This document shows positions 7,393-16,513 of a stretch of 64,000 bases of DNA, piece after piece. The stretch spans positions 309,630-373,629 of the forward strand of contig DISJ01000008.1 of assembly GCA_002421605.1 (NCBI GenBank), given 5' to 3'. This DNA is from Rhodobacteraceae bacterium UBA6213 (GTDB taxonomy: Bacteria > Pseudomonadota > Alphaproteobacteria > Rhodobacterales > Rhodobacteraceae). The notes beneath the pieces were generated by a model, which had not been told where the DNA came from, did not search any database, and was given only the letters and a program-made list of their open reading frames with translations. Numbering within the stretch: the first letter of the stretch is position 1; the number at the start of each line of letters is the position of its first letter. A program made the position numbers and the translations under genes.

Positions 7393-10300
7393 ATGAAACC
7401 CTCTTTCGCGCTTAATCTGACACATGACGGCATCGGCCTGTTGCACCGCACCGGGTCCGGCTGGCTAAGTGTTGGCGAAGTGCCGCTGGATGCGCCCGAT
7501 CTGTCGGGGGCGCTGGCGACTTTGCGGCGCACCGGGTTGGGGTTAATGCCGCAGGGAATACTGAGCAAAATCGTCATTCCCGCCTCGCAAGTGCTGTATC
7601 TGACGCTCGATGCACCCGGCCCGGATGCCGCGCAGCGGCGCAGGCAGATCATCCACGCGCTCGAGGGACGCACACCCTACCCCGTTGCCGATCTGGCGTT
7701 CGATTGGTCAGGCACCGGCAAAACAGTGCGCGTCGCTGTGGTAGCGCGCGAGACTTTGAAAGAGGCGGCAGCATTTGCCGAAACCCACCGCTTCAACCCG
7801 GTCAGCTTCGTTGCGATTCCCGCCGCCGGGGAATTCGCGGGCGAGCCGTTCTTTGGGCTGACTCAGAGCGCCGCACAGCATTTGCCTGAAAGCGCCCGGC
7901 TAGACCGTGACCAAGATCCGATCCGCGTTCTGGGCATCGCCGCGCCGCGCCTTATGGCTGACGACCCGGTAGCTGAACCGCCGGTTCCAGCACCTGAAGG
8001 CGCGCCTGAACCGCTGATCGAGTCGCCCGAGCCCGAGATTTTGCACGAGGCAGAAGGGCCCGCGCCGCAGCCCGATCTTGACGCGCCAAAGGTAACCCTT
8101 ACCGCCGATGCACCAATGCCGGCCACGACAGAGGGCGCGGAGTTGCCCGAATTGGGGGCCGAAACGCCGCTTGCCGAGCCGGAGGCTGCGCCCACCGTCG
8201 ATGCGCCAATGTCGGAAGGTGCGGAACTGTCCGAGTTGGGGGCCGAAACGCCGCTTGCCGAGCTTGCACCCTTGCCCGAACCGCCTGTTGTCTCAATGGC
8301 GCCTGCAGGGGATGCTTTGCCTGACACGATGGCACCGGAGCCGCTAGAAACATCCTCCGCGACAACGCCTGCGCCTTTGCTCGACACGCCAGAAGGTGAG
8401 TCCGCCGATAACGTCCAAGCGACCGTCCCCTTTGATTCGCCAACGGTTGCCGATGATCCGACAACGGTTGCCAGCGCACCCGCAGGCGAACCCGCACCCG
8501 ACGCGCCGAGCGAGCCTGAAGCGGTGCCGGACGGCGCTGCGGAAGGCGAGGCCGCGGCTGTTGACAAGAACGTTTTGCCTTCATCTCCTCTATATCTACC
8601 CGCTGAAACGGAGGCCGCGCCCGCCGCGCCAGCGCCAAAGCGCAAACAACGTGGCGCCGCCAAAGCACAGAAATCGACTGAAGTGGACGGGGAAGCCAAA
8701 ACCGCGCCCGTTCGCAGCAGAAAAAACAAAAAGGCCGAAGTCGCGGCCGTGATCGCTGCAGCAACGGCGACAGAGACTGCAAACACGCAGGAAGTCGCAA
8801 GCCCGACGGACGCTCGCCCAACGGACGCCGCATCGGCGCAACCTGTGGACCCGGCAGGTGACTCGTTCGCGGCTTTAACGCTCGATGGGGCTGCGCGCAC
8901 GACAACCCCTTCGGCCGCAACCTCGCCGGATGCCACCTCGGCACCCGAGCCTGATGAACGCATTGCAGTGGACGCTGTCGCACCCGATTCCGGCGCCGCT
9001 GAAAGTGACACGAAAGCGCCAGAGGTGCCTTCCGCCCCTGTGGCACCCGATTCGCATGCAGCGGCCGACTTAGCCGCACCGCCGCCGGAAACCGATCCGG
9101 CGCCGCCGCCACCCCCCTTTGCCGCGACCGCACCATTTGCGGATGTTTCAACACCCAAGGTTTCGCCCGAACCTACACCGCCCGCAGCGTTACCGCCCGT
9201 AGAATTGTTCGCCAGCCGCCGCAAAAGTCCGGCCAAGGGCGCCGCCCCGGTTATGCCCAAAGGTTTGGTTGCGCAGCGCAATCAAACCACCGACAAGCCC
9301 GTCCGTGTAGCGCTGCAAAACGATCTGGTAAAACCAGAAGATAACGAGCAAGTCGCCAAAACATTCGCAGCCCCCGCTAAACTAGGGACAAGCGTCCCAG
9401 GCGCGCGCGTGCCCGACCCACGGCTGGCGCGCGAAGGAAGCGCCATCGCCGCGCCGCTGGCAGCAGCAGCACGCCCTAAACCCGCCTCAGGAGCGACGCA
9501 GCAGTTGCAAGCGCTTGCCGGGCGCGCCGCAGCATCGGGCAGCGCCGCGGGGCAGGCGTTGGCGCGCAGGCTTGCAAACCGCAACGCAGCCGCCGCCTCG
9601 CTGGTGCCCGCTGACCCAGCACCTGCTGACGGCGAAGATACCGTACCGGCGCGCGGTGTATTTGGCGCGCGCATGGCGCGGCCGGTGCCGCGCAGAAGGG
9701 CGTATCTGGGCGTGGTACTGAGTTCGGCGCTGGTGCTGTTCATGGCTGTCGTGGCAATCTGGTCGCTTTTTCTTGGCCCGAGCACGCCGCCAGCGACAGA
9801 CCTGCCCGAAGTCGTGCTGGCAGCGCCCCCTGTCACACCAGCCGATGTCGGCACCATTGCCACGTCTGACACGGCACCCGTCGCAGACGCGCCTGTTGCA
9901 GCACTGCCAGATCTCGCGCCGCCGCCAATCACGGCCCTGCCCCTTGCGCTCGATCCAGCGGCGAACACGGAGCCCGCCACGGCTGAGAATGTTGGCGATG
10001 CTGTGGGGGCGCCCGCAGCAGACAGTCCGCCTGCAAGCGATGTAGCAACAGCGCCGACAGACACGCCAAGCGAAGCAAGCGCAGCACAGGCAGCGGGTGA
10101 AACCGTCGTTTCGACATCCGAGGCCGATGTAGTGCCAATCGCGCCCGTGCCGCCGGTTGCGCCCGACGCCATTGCTGCATTGCCCGACCTGTCTGACACA
10201 ACGATTTCAGACGCGCCGACCATCGCGCCCGACGCCGTGGTGCCCCCGGCGCTTGCCGATGCTGCTGATGCAACGGGCGACGCTGGTGCACGGCCACCGC

Positions 10301-11601
10301 CTGTTGATGACGTGGCCGCCGCAACCGCGACGGTCGCACTGCCCGCCGGCCTGCCCCCAAGCCCCGCAGTCCCCGCTGAACCGGATATTCAAGTTGCGGC
10401 GACCCCATCAGAAACGGGCAACGCCGTAGCCGAGGCGGGCGCAACCGCCATCGCTGCCGCGTTGCCACCAATCACCGTTCTACCTGCCCTAAGCGGAGCC
10501 GAGCTTGCGGCTCTGGCGCGCAGTGCACTGCAAGAGGCGCCCGCCGCCGCCACGGCAGAGCCACTCGCGACAACCGCGCTGGCGAGCGCGCCGTTGCCCA
10601 TTGTCGCCCTGCCACCGCTGGATGCACCCGCGAGCGACGCCACACAAGATGCGCCGGTTGTTGCCCCAGAGGTCGCGCCACAGTCCACCGTAGCTTTGGT
10701 GCCTACCGTCGAGGGCACGCCGATGCCGGGCGGCTTTACCCTGTTCGCCGGACGGCCCGATGCGGCACCGGGGCCACGACCAACCACCATCGAAGCCGCC
10801 GCGCGGCAGGCGCAAGCCGCCGCCGAAGCAGCAATCGCAGCTGAAAAGGCAGCACTCGCCGCAGCGCGCCCGCAGCAGCGTCCGGTGACAGAAACACCCG
10901 CCCCTGCCCCAGCCGAGACGGCACCTGCAATTGCGCCCGACGCAGACCCCGACGCGCAACTTTCCCCCGAGGCGGGTGCTGACGCCGCGCCTGAAGTCGC
11001 GCTCGCCGCACCCGTTGCGGCCCCACTTACCGCCGAGCAAAGCGAACTGGCAGCGCGCCGCCCGACCGCACGCCCGCAAACCATCGCCGCCACCGCAGCC
11101 GCCACCGCGGCCGCACGCAGCGCCGAGGCAGAGCGGTTGGCCGCAACGCTTGCCAGCGCCACGCAAAGTGCCGTCGCCACGTCACCCCGCCCAGCTGCGC
11201 GGCCACGCACTGTCAGCGCCCCAGCCGCCGCAGCACTTGACCGCGCGCTCACCGAAGCGCTGGCGGCCCCCGCCGCCCAAGCCGCGGCGGCAAACAACCA
11301 ACCCGTTGAAACCGACGAGCCGGAGGTGCCCGACGTGGTCGCATCCGGCGCCACACCCACATCGGTCGCACAACAGGCAACCGAGACAAATGCCATTGAC
11401 CTAAGCGAATTGACACTGGTCGGCCTGTTCGGTGCGTCAGGCTCGCGCCGTGCGCTACTGCGCCTGCCGTCCGGGCGGTTCCAGACCGTCGAAGTTGGCG
11501 ATCGGGTGGACAACGGGCAGGTGGTCGCCATTTCTGAAACACAGATGAGCTACGTCAAAAGCGGCAAGACCATCACGCTCAAGTTGCTGCAAAGCAACTA
11601 A
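7393..11601 (+). CDS. Giant Ala/Pro-rich bitopic protein with GspL/PilM-like N terminus and GspC/PilP-like C terminus
   Basis: A 1402-residue protein with no overall match I recognise. Residues 1 to about 160 look like the cytoplasmic actin-like domain of GspL/PilM: a VIPASQVLYLTLDAP strand, a helix ending ALEGRTPYPV and an FDWSGTG strand. Residues 160-765 are disordered Ala/Pro/Glu sequence with a basic Lys/Arg patch near 413-445 and a duplicated segment. One transmembrane helix spans about 770-790 (YLGVVLSSALVLFMAVVAIW), preceded by arginines, so the N terminus should be cytoplasmic. After a second long Ala/Pro linker, the last 70 residues (LSELTLVGLFGASGSRRALL, then VEVGDRVDNGQVVAIS) resemble the PilP/GspC homology-region domain. 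No secretion or pilus genes are nearby. Confidence 0.7.
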   Translation: MKPSFALNLTHDGIGLLHRTGSGWLSVGEVPLDAPDLSGALATLRRTGLGLMPQGILSKIVIPASQVLYLTLDAPGPDAAQRRRQIIHALEGRTPYPVADLAFDWSGTGKTVRVAVVARETLKEAAAFAETHRFNPVSFVAIPAAGEFAGEPFFGLTQSAAQHLPESARLDRDQDPIRVLGIAAPRLMADDPVAEPPVPAPEGAPEPLIESPEPEILHEAEGPAPQPDLDAPKVTLTADAPMPATTEGAELPELGAETPLAEPEAAPTVDAPMSEGAELSELGAETPLAELAPLPEPPVVSMAPAGDALPDTMAPEPLETSSATTPAPLLDTPEGESADNVQATVPFDSPTVADDPTTVASAPAGEPAPDAPSEPEAVPDGAAEGEAAAVDKNVLPSSPLYLPAETEAAPAAPAPKRKQRGAAKAQKSTEVDGEAKTAPVRSRKNKKAEVAAVIAAATATETANTQEVASPTDARPTDAASAQPVDPAGDSFAALTLDGAARTTTPSAATSPDATSAPEPDERIAVDAVAPDSGAAESDTKAPEVPSAPVAPDSHAAADLAAPPPETDPAPPPPPFAATAPFADVSTPKVSPEPTPPAALPPVELFASRRKSPAKGAAPVMPKGLVAQRNQTTDKPVRVALQNDLVKPEDNEQVAKTFAAPAKLGTSVPGARVPDPRLAREGSAIAAPLAAAARPKPASGATQQLQALAGRAAASGSAAGQALARRLANRNAAAASLVPADPAPADGEDTVPARGVFGARMARPVPRRRAYLGVVLSSALVLFMAVVAIWSLFLGPSTPPATDLPEVVLAAPPVTPADVGTIATSDTAPVADAPVAALPDLAPPPITALPLALDPAANTEPATAENVGDAVGAPAADSPPASDVATAPTDTPSEASAAQAAGETVVSTSEADVVPIAPVPPVAPDAIAALPDLSDTTISDAPTIAPDAVVPPALADAADATGDAGARPPPVDDVAAATATVALPAGLPPSPAVPAEPDIQVAATPSETGNAVAEAGATAIAAALPPITVLPALSGAELAALARSALQEAPAAATAEPLATTALASAPLPIVALPPLDAPASDATQDAPVVAPEVAPQSTVALVPTVEGTPMPGGFTLFAGRPDAAPGPRPTTIEAAARQAQAAAEAAIAAEKAALAAARPQQRPVTETPAPAPAETAPAIAPDADPDAQLSPEAGADAAPEVALAAPVAAPLTAEQSELAARRPTARPQTIAATAAATAAARSAEAERLAATLASATQSAVATSPRPAARPRTVSAPAAAALDRALTEALAAPAAQAAAANNQPVETDEPEVPDVVASGATPTSVAQQATETNAIDLSELTLVGLFGASGSRRALLRLPSGRFQTVEVGDRVDNGQVVAISETQMSYVKSGKTITLKLLQSN
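8107..8262 (+). repeat. Internal duplication in the giant protein gene
   Basis: A 72-base segment (8107-8178) is repeated with small changes at 8200-8262. Both encode DAPM followed by EGAEL(P/S)ELGAETPLAE. It marks recent expansion of the disordered linker. Confidence 0.75.
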
Positions 11602-11724
11602 CAAAACCGCTGCCAATACGGCCGATTGCGCACAACGCCGCTTGTGCCGTGCCGGACATGCGCTACTTTTGACGCACGAACCGGATTCGGCGCGCTGAGC
11701 GGCGGGCGGGGCCTTTGGGGGTAT

Positions 11725-13593
11725 ATGGACAGCTTTCTCTATCAGGCCACGCTCTATCTGGTCGCTATGGTCGTCGCGGTACCTGTGGCCGCGCGGCTCG
11801 GGCTTGGCTCGGTGCTCGGCTACTTGTTGATCGGGCTTTTGATCGGCCCGGTCACCGGGCTGGCGGGCAACGCCATGAGCGATCTGCAGCATATCGCCGA
11901 GTTTGGTGTGGTGATGATGCTGTTCCTGATCGGGTTGGAGCTCGAACCCCGCGCGCTTTGGGCGATGCGCGGCAAACTGGTGGGGCTGGGCGGGCTGCAG
12001 GTGCTAGGCACAGTCGCGGCAATTGCGGTAATTTTGATTCTCGCGGGGCAAGGTTGGCGCATTTCGATCGCGCTTGGCATGATCTTTGCGCTCTCTTCGA
12101 CCGCTATTGTGCTGCAGACCATGACCGAAAAGCGGTTGATGCAGACTGCGGGCGGGCGCGCGAGCTTTGCCGTGCTGTTGACGCAGGACATTGCGGTGAT
12201 CCCGATGCTGGCGCTGATGCCGCTTTTGGCGCTGCCGGGCGCGCGTCTGGTCGCAAAAGGCGACAACGAGGCAGGCGCGGTGGGCGATTTTCTGCAAAGC
12301 CTGCCGGCTTGGGGGGCCGCACTTTCCACCTTCGTTGCCGTCGCGGCCGTGGTGCTTGGTGGGCACTATCTGGTGCGGCCGCTATTTCGCTATGTGCACG
12401 CTGCCAAGCTGCGCGAAATCAATACCGCGATGGCGCTGATGATTGTGGTGGGTATCGCCTCGCTCATGAACCTCGTAGGGCTGTCGCCCGCGCTTGGCAC
12501 CTTTCTGGCCGGGGTGGTGCTTGCCGATAGCGAGTTCAAGCACGAACTTGAAAGCAGTATCGAACCGTTCAAGGGCTTGTTTCTGGGGATGTTCTTCATC
12601 ACAGTTGGCGCAGGCATGAACTTTGCGCCACTGGTTGCAGCACCTGCCAACATCATCGGATTGGTGCTGTCTCTGGTAATTTTGAAGGCAGCGGTGCTTT
12701 ACGTTCTTGGTGTCACGTCTGGGCTGCAATCGCGTGATCGGTGGCTTTTTACCCTCGGGCTCGCGCAGGCGGGTGAGTTTGGATTTGTGCTGATTTCCTT
12801 CGCGCTCAGCCAGCGCATCCTGCCCGAGCCGACCGCGCAGAAGGCGCTGTTGATCGTAGCGTTGTCGATGCTGATCACGCCGGTCCTGTTCATCGCGCTT
12901 GACCGGCTTGGGCGGCGCCAAAAAACGGCGGAGGCCGCCCCGCCCGATACGATCGAGGCGCAGGGACCAATCATCATTGCCGGTGTCGGGCGCTTTGGGC
13001 AGGTGGTGAACCGCATGGTCACGATGTCAGGCTTCAAGACCACCGTGCTCGATAACGACCTTAAAACCATCCAGCTGATGCGGAAGTTCGGCTTCAAGGC
13101 CTATTTCGGCGATCCGACACGACCCGATCTACTGGCTTCTGCAGGGTTGGCGCAGGCCAGCGTGCTTGTGATCTGCCTTGACGACTATGCCGCTTCGACA
13201 CGGCTGGTCGCTTATGCCCGACGCGTGCGGCCCGATTTGCACATCATCGCCCGCGCCCGCGACCGCGTGCATGTATTCGAGCTTTACCGCGCCGGTGCCG
13301 ATGACATCGTGCGCGAGTTGTTCGACTCGAGCCTGCGTGCCGCGCGCTACGTGCTCGAAAACGTCGGGCTTTCCGAGTTCGAGGCGGCCGAGGCGTTCCG
13401 TATATTCTACAAGCTTGACCGAGAGGGGTTGCGCGATCTGGCGCAGGTCTGGAAGCCCGGCGTTCCTGTCGAGGAAAATGCTCAGTACATGGAGTTGAGC
13501 CGCATCCTTAATCGCGACATGGAAAACGCGCTGCTGGTGCGCGACCGCTCGGTGCCCGAGGGCGCACCATCAAGCTTGCACGAGCCGAATTGA
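11725..13593 (+). CDS. Kef-type potassium/proton antiporter with TrkA-N domain (CPA2 family)
   Basis: A 622-residue inner-membrane protein. The first roughly 390 residues hold about twelve hydrophobic segments, beginning LGLGSVLGYLLIGLLIGP, the CPA2 signature. A cytosolic Rossmann RCK/TrkA-N domain starts near residue 415 (IIIAGVGRFGQVVNRM). These proteins exchange K+ for H+ and, in KefB/KefC, are gated by glutathione adducts; the gating ligand is not evident here. The start ATG 11725 begins the first membrane segment and follows a GGGGG tract; an earlier ATG at 11626 would add an unsupported extension. It is separated from the giant gene by about 120 bases. Confidence 0.9.
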   Translation: MDSFLYQATLYLVAMVVAVPVAARLGLGSVLGYLLIGLLIGPVTGLAGNAMSDLQHIAEFGVVMMLFLIGLELEPRALWAMRGKLVGLGGLQVLGTVAAIAVILILAGQGWRISIALGMIFALSSTAIVLQTMTEKRLMQTAGGRASFAVLLTQDIAVIPMLALMPLLALPGARLVAKGDNEAGAVGDFLQSLPAWGAALSTFVAVAAVVLGGHYLVRPLFRYVHAAKLREINTAMALMIVVGIASLMNLVGLSPALGTFLAGVVLADSEFKHELESSIEPFKGLFLGMFFITVGAGMNFAPLVAAPANIIGLVLSLVILKAAVLYVLGVTSGLQSRDRWLFTLGLAQAGEFGFVLISFALSQRILPEPTAQKALLIVALSMLITPVLFIALDRLGRRQKTAEAAPPDTIEAQGPIIIAGVGRFGQVVNRMVTMSGFKTTVLDNDLKTIQLMRKFGFKAYFGDPTRPDLLASAGLAQASVLVICLDDYAASTRLVAYARRVRPDLHIIARARDRVHVFELYRAGADDIVRELFDSSLRAARYVLENVGLSEFEAAEAFRIFYKLDREGLRDLAQVWKPGVPVEENAQYMELSRILNRDMENALLVRDRSVPEGAPSSLHEPN

Positions 13594-13677
13594 TCACAAC
13601 TACGTGAACATGATCCCAAGCATGTGCTAAATGACCGGACAGCCCTATGTCGGGAAGAGTTTTCAGGGAGCGAGACA

Positions 13678-14430
13678 ATGGCGCGAGTGTTCGAGTTTGG
13701 CGAAGTGGTCGAGGGTTTTCCGATCCGAGTGGTGAATGAGCGCGAAGCGCGCGCTGGCGCAGGCATCTTGCTGCTCTTCGGGCTTTTCGCCTTTTCGCAG
13801 GCATTCCTCAACGGCTCGTTCACGATGACGCGCATGGTGATCTTGGTTTTCGCGGTCGACTTTGCGATTCGTGTGCTGATCAACCCACGCTTTGCGCCAA
13901 GCCTGATCCTTGGGCGCTACATGGTGCGCAAGCAAGCCCCAGACTATGTTGGTGCCCCGCAGAAACGCTTTGCCTGGGGCTTGGGGCTGGCGATTGCGCT
14001 GTTCATGATCGGCTGGAACCTCATCGGCAATCAGGCGGGGCCGGTTGCACTGCTGGGCTGCGTCACCTGTATCCTGCTTTTGTTTTTTGAGACCTCGTTC
14101 GGCATCTGTGTCGGCTGCGCCATCTACAACTGGATCTGGCCCGGTCAAGCACAGCTTTGCCCCGGCGGGGTGTGTGAAGTGCCAGGGCCACGGGCCGAAA
14201 TTACTCGGTTGGATTGGGGGCAAGGCGCTGTTATTGCTGCAACACTCGCCGCCATTATCGTCGTTTCACCGATCGTCGCGGGAATGCAGAGCCCCGGCTA
14301 CTTTGGGCCAGGTGCCCACGCCATGAGCGACACCGTCACGGTTGCCGATGCGTCAGCAGCGTGTGAGGCGCCTGCCATCGCGCGACTTATGGGCATGGAT
14401 GCGCATTGGCGCGCGAAAAACGGATGCTAA
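13678..14430 (+). CDS. DUF4395-type integral membrane protein
   Basis: A 250-residue protein with about five hydrophobic helices, for example AGAGILLLFGLFAFSQAFL and AVDFAIRVLINPRFAPSLIL. The INPRFAP segment and cysteine-rich core (GCVTC, CVGC, LCPGGVCEV) fit the DUF4395 family, whose function is unknown; CxxC pairs could bind metal or be redox-active. Start ATG 13678 follows a GGGAG site. Its last four bases overlap the convergent Crp-like gene. Confidence 0.7.
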   Translation: MARVFEFGEVVEGFPIRVVNEREARAGAGILLLFGLFAFSQAFLNGSFTMTRMVILVFAVDFAIRVLINPRFAPSLILGRYMVRKQAPDYVGAPQKRFAWGLGLAIALFMIGWNLIGNQAGPVALLGCVTCILLLFFETSFGICVGCAIYNWIWPGQAQLCPGGVCEVPGPRAEITRLDWGQGAVIAATLAAIIVVSPIVAGMQSPGYFGPGAHAMSDTVTVADASAACEAPAIARLMGMDAHWRAKNGC

Positions 14431-14966
14431 CTCTTTTCAGCTTCGCGCCGCCGCGCGAGTTCTCGGTATAGCGCCTCGCGGCTGACCCCGAGTTCGGCTG
14501 CAAGGCCTTGCCATGCGCCACGCGGCGGCAGCCCACGCTGCGCCCCAAGCCACGCGTCGAGTCGGTCACTGACAGTGCGCAAGCTGCGCAACTCTGCCCG
14601 CAACCGCGCGGCCTGCACCGTCTGCGCAAGCCCCGCAGCCCAAGCGCGCATTGATTCCGCATCACGCTCGAGCCTGTGGTGAAATTCGCCAAGCGGTAGC
14701 AGCGCCACGCGCGCGCCTTCGCCAGTAGCGACCGCGTCGCAGTGGTATTGCACCCCATAGGCTGACGCTTCGGAAACAACGGTGCCCGCGTGCGCTTGTT
14801 GCAGCACAATGCGACCACCGCGCCGCGTCACCCGTTCCAGCAGCACCACGCCGGTGCGCACAATCACCATGTGGCCTACCATGTCGCCGGTGCGAAACAA
14901 CGTCTCGCCCGGTTCCAACACACGCTCTAACGCGCCATCGAATATACGGATCACGGCGCGCTGCAT
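14427..14966 (-). CDS. Crp/Fnr-family transcriptional regulator
   Basis: A short 179-residue regulator. An N-terminal cyclic-nucleotide-binding-like beta roll (LERVLEPGETLFRTGDM, then VLLERVTRRGG) leads to a dimer helix and a C-terminal helix-turn-helix (WQGLAAELGVSREALYREL). Usual members are about 220-240 residues, so the domain is compact. There is no N-terminal cysteine cluster, so it is not an FNR-type iron-sulfur sensor. The ligand is unknown. It is convergent with the DUF4395-like gene and lies downstream of carD on the same strand, beyond a terminator. Confidence 0.8.
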   Translation of the reverse strand: MQRAVIRIFDGALERVLEPGETLFRTGDMVGHMVIVRTGVVLLERVTRRGGRIVLQQAHAGTVVSEASAYGVQYHCDAVATGEGARVALLPLGEFHHRLERDAESMRAWAAGLAQTVQAARLRAELRSLRTVSDRLDAWLGAQRGLPPRGAWQGLAAELGVSREALYRELARRREAEKS

Positions 14967-14989
14967 GGCCGCTCCCTGTGCGTGAACAG

Positions 14990-15016
14990 AAAAAAGCCGC
15001 GGTAGCTTACCGCGGC
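14990..15016 (-). terminator. Rho-independent terminator of carD
   Basis: On the minus strand, GCCGCGGTA and TACCGCGGC form a nine-pair stem with a three-base loop, followed by six T residues. It begins 18 bases after the carD stop. Confidence 0.9.
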
Positions 15017-15034
15017 CCTTAGAAATTTGCGCGA

Positions 15035-15544
15035 TTAGGCGGCCCGCGTTACCAGAACATCTCCGACACGCTTGGCAGCGCCGCGTTCATCGGTGCCCGA
15101 AACGGCGGCGACTTCACGGGTAAGACGCTCCAGCGCTGCTTCGTAAAGCTGACGCTCGGAATAGCTCTGCTCGCGCTGGTCATCACAGCGGTGCAGATCG
15201 CGCACCACTTCAGCGATCGACAGTAGGTCGCCCGAGTTGATTTTTTGCTCGTATTCCTGCGCGCGGCGCGACCACATGGCCCGCTTGACCTTGGCCTTGC
15301 CCTTTAGCGTTTCGAGCGCCTTAGTGACAACGTCCGGCGACGAAAGCGACCGCATACCGATATCGAGCGCCTTGTGCGTTGGCACACGCAGCGTCATCTT
15401 GTCCTTTTCGAACGAAATCACGAACAGTTCCAGCCGAAGCCCAGCAATCTCCTGTTCTTCAATCGAAATGATCTTGCCGACGCCATGCGCCGGATAGACC
15501 ACAAATTCGTCAGGGTGAAAATCGTTGCGTCTGGCTTTGTTCAT
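15035..15544 (-). CDS. carD: CarD-family RNA polymerase-binding regulator
   Basis: A 169-residue protein. The N-terminal Tudor-like RNA polymerase interaction domain (FVVYPAHGVGKIISIEEQEI) is shared with TRCF/Mfd. A helical DNA-contacting domain follows, including AMWSRRAQEYEQKINSGD, with a tryptophan in the position that contacts the promoter bubble. CarD stabilises open complexes, including at rRNA promoters. The start is ATG 15544 with AGGA upstream. Its 263-base upstream gap to fdxA holds no gene I can support and should contain its promoter. Confidence 0.92.
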   Translation of the reverse strand: MNKARRNDFHPDEFVVYPAHGVGKIISIEEQEIAGLRLELFVISFEKDKMTLRVPTHKALDIGMRSLSSPDVVTKALETLKGKAKVKRAMWSRRAQEYEQKINSGDLLSIAEVVRDLHRCDDQREQSYSERQLYEAALERLTREVAAVSGTDERGAAKRVGDVLVTRAA

Positions 15545-15807
15545 CTGGGCATATCCTAGCAGCGGGCGACCCTAACCTTGCTTCGCACAAACAGAACCAC
15601 GCGAAGGCAATTACCCTCGTCGCAGATCAATTGTGGTGAGACTTCCTGTAGTCGAGCAGTTCTACAGGGGGTTTGAGTAGCCCTCGTTTTTCTATGTAAC
15701 AAGTATGTAGCACAAAAAACGAGCGAATCAAAGCGCCGCAGTGCGGCACGAACAAACAAGACACAACAGAATGCGCCAAATCATGCCGAAATTCGCCTAA
15801 CCTAGGC

Positions 15808-16146
15808 TCAATCGCCGGTGCCTGGCTTCGGTGAAAAGAACTTTTCCAGCTTGCCCGCTTCGCCGTCATGCGCTTCAGCGTCGGGCATAGGGTCTTTGCG
15901 GCGAGTAATCACCGGCCAAATCTCTGCGTATTTGCGGTTCAGTTCGACCCAGGGCTCCATGTTCGGCTCTGTATCGGGGCGGATCGCGTCGGCGGGGCAT
16001 TCCGGCTCGCAGACGCCGCAATCGATACATTCGTCGGGGTGGATCACCAGGGTGTTCTCGCCCTCATAGAAGCAATCGACCGGGCAGACCTCAACGCAGT
16101 CTGTGTATTTGCACAAAATGCAATTGTCGGTGACAACATAGGTCAT
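15808..16146 (-). CDS. fdxA: 7Fe (3Fe-4S/4Fe-4S) ferredoxin
   Basis: A 112-residue soluble ferredoxin. The N-terminal cysteine set (residues 9, 12, 17, 21 and 25, with the CVEVCPVDCF segment) and the second set CIDCGVCEPECP provide ligands for one 3Fe-4S and one 4Fe-4S cluster, as in FdxA. The acidic C-terminal tail matches alphaproteobacterial FdxA length. It carries electrons at low potential; the partner enzyme cannot be told from the locus. It lies downstream of hslR, 52 bases away on the same strand. Confidence 0.93.
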   Translation of the reverse strand: MTYVVTDNCILCKYTDCVEVCPVDCFYEGENTLVIHPDECIDCGVCEPECPADAIRPDTEPNMEPWVELNRKYAEIWPVITRRKDPMPDAEAHDGEAGKLEKFFSPKPGTGD

Positions 16147-16198
16147 GGTTTGCCCTCGCTGCGTATCGGCTTGCCGTTACCTAGTCGCGCTGCGCAGA

Positions 16199-16513
16199 TC
16201 ATTCAAGCGACTCTTGGGCAGCGGCGCTGGCGGGTTCCGACAGGTCAACAAAAAGTGTGGCAGCTTCGCTTGCTGGGCCTCGCCGGATGCCGCATTCAAG
16301 TACACGCAGCACGCGCACCCCCGTCGCCGATCGCAGCGTCAACACGTCGCCGGGGCTGATGCTGCGGCCCGGTCTGCCGCACCGCTGGCCGTTGACGCGC
16401 AGATGCCCCGCGCCAACCAGTGCCTGTGCAATGGTGCGGGTTTTCGCAAGCCGCGCATGCCAAAGCCATTTGTCGAGCCGTATCCGGGCGCAAGCGCCCG
16501 GCGCTTCGCTCAT
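16199..16513 (-). CDS. hslR: S4-domain RNA-binding protein (Hsp15/HslR family)
   Basis: A 104-residue protein dominated by an S4 RNA-binding domain: IRLDKWLWHARLAKTRTIAQ followed by ALVGAGHLRVNG. In E. coli Hsp15 binds 50S subunits carrying stalled nascent chains. Its ATG overlaps the last four bases of the upstream helicase gene, so the two are translationally coupled and probably act on the same RNA or ribosome substrates. Confidence 0.85.
   Translation of the reverse strand: MSEAPGACARIRLDKWLWHARLAKTRTIAQALVGAGHLRVNGQRCGRPGRSISPGDVLTLRSATGVRVLRVLECGIRRGPASEAATLFVDLSEPASAAAQESLE

Noticed and set aside
7863..11531. Long minus-strand frames opposite the giant gene (for example 7863-9281, 9282-10223, 10389-11531)
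   Set aside because: They are mirror images of GC-rich Ala/Pro codons: low complexity, no ribosome sites, no domains, whereas the plus-strand frame has folded ends and a membrane helix.
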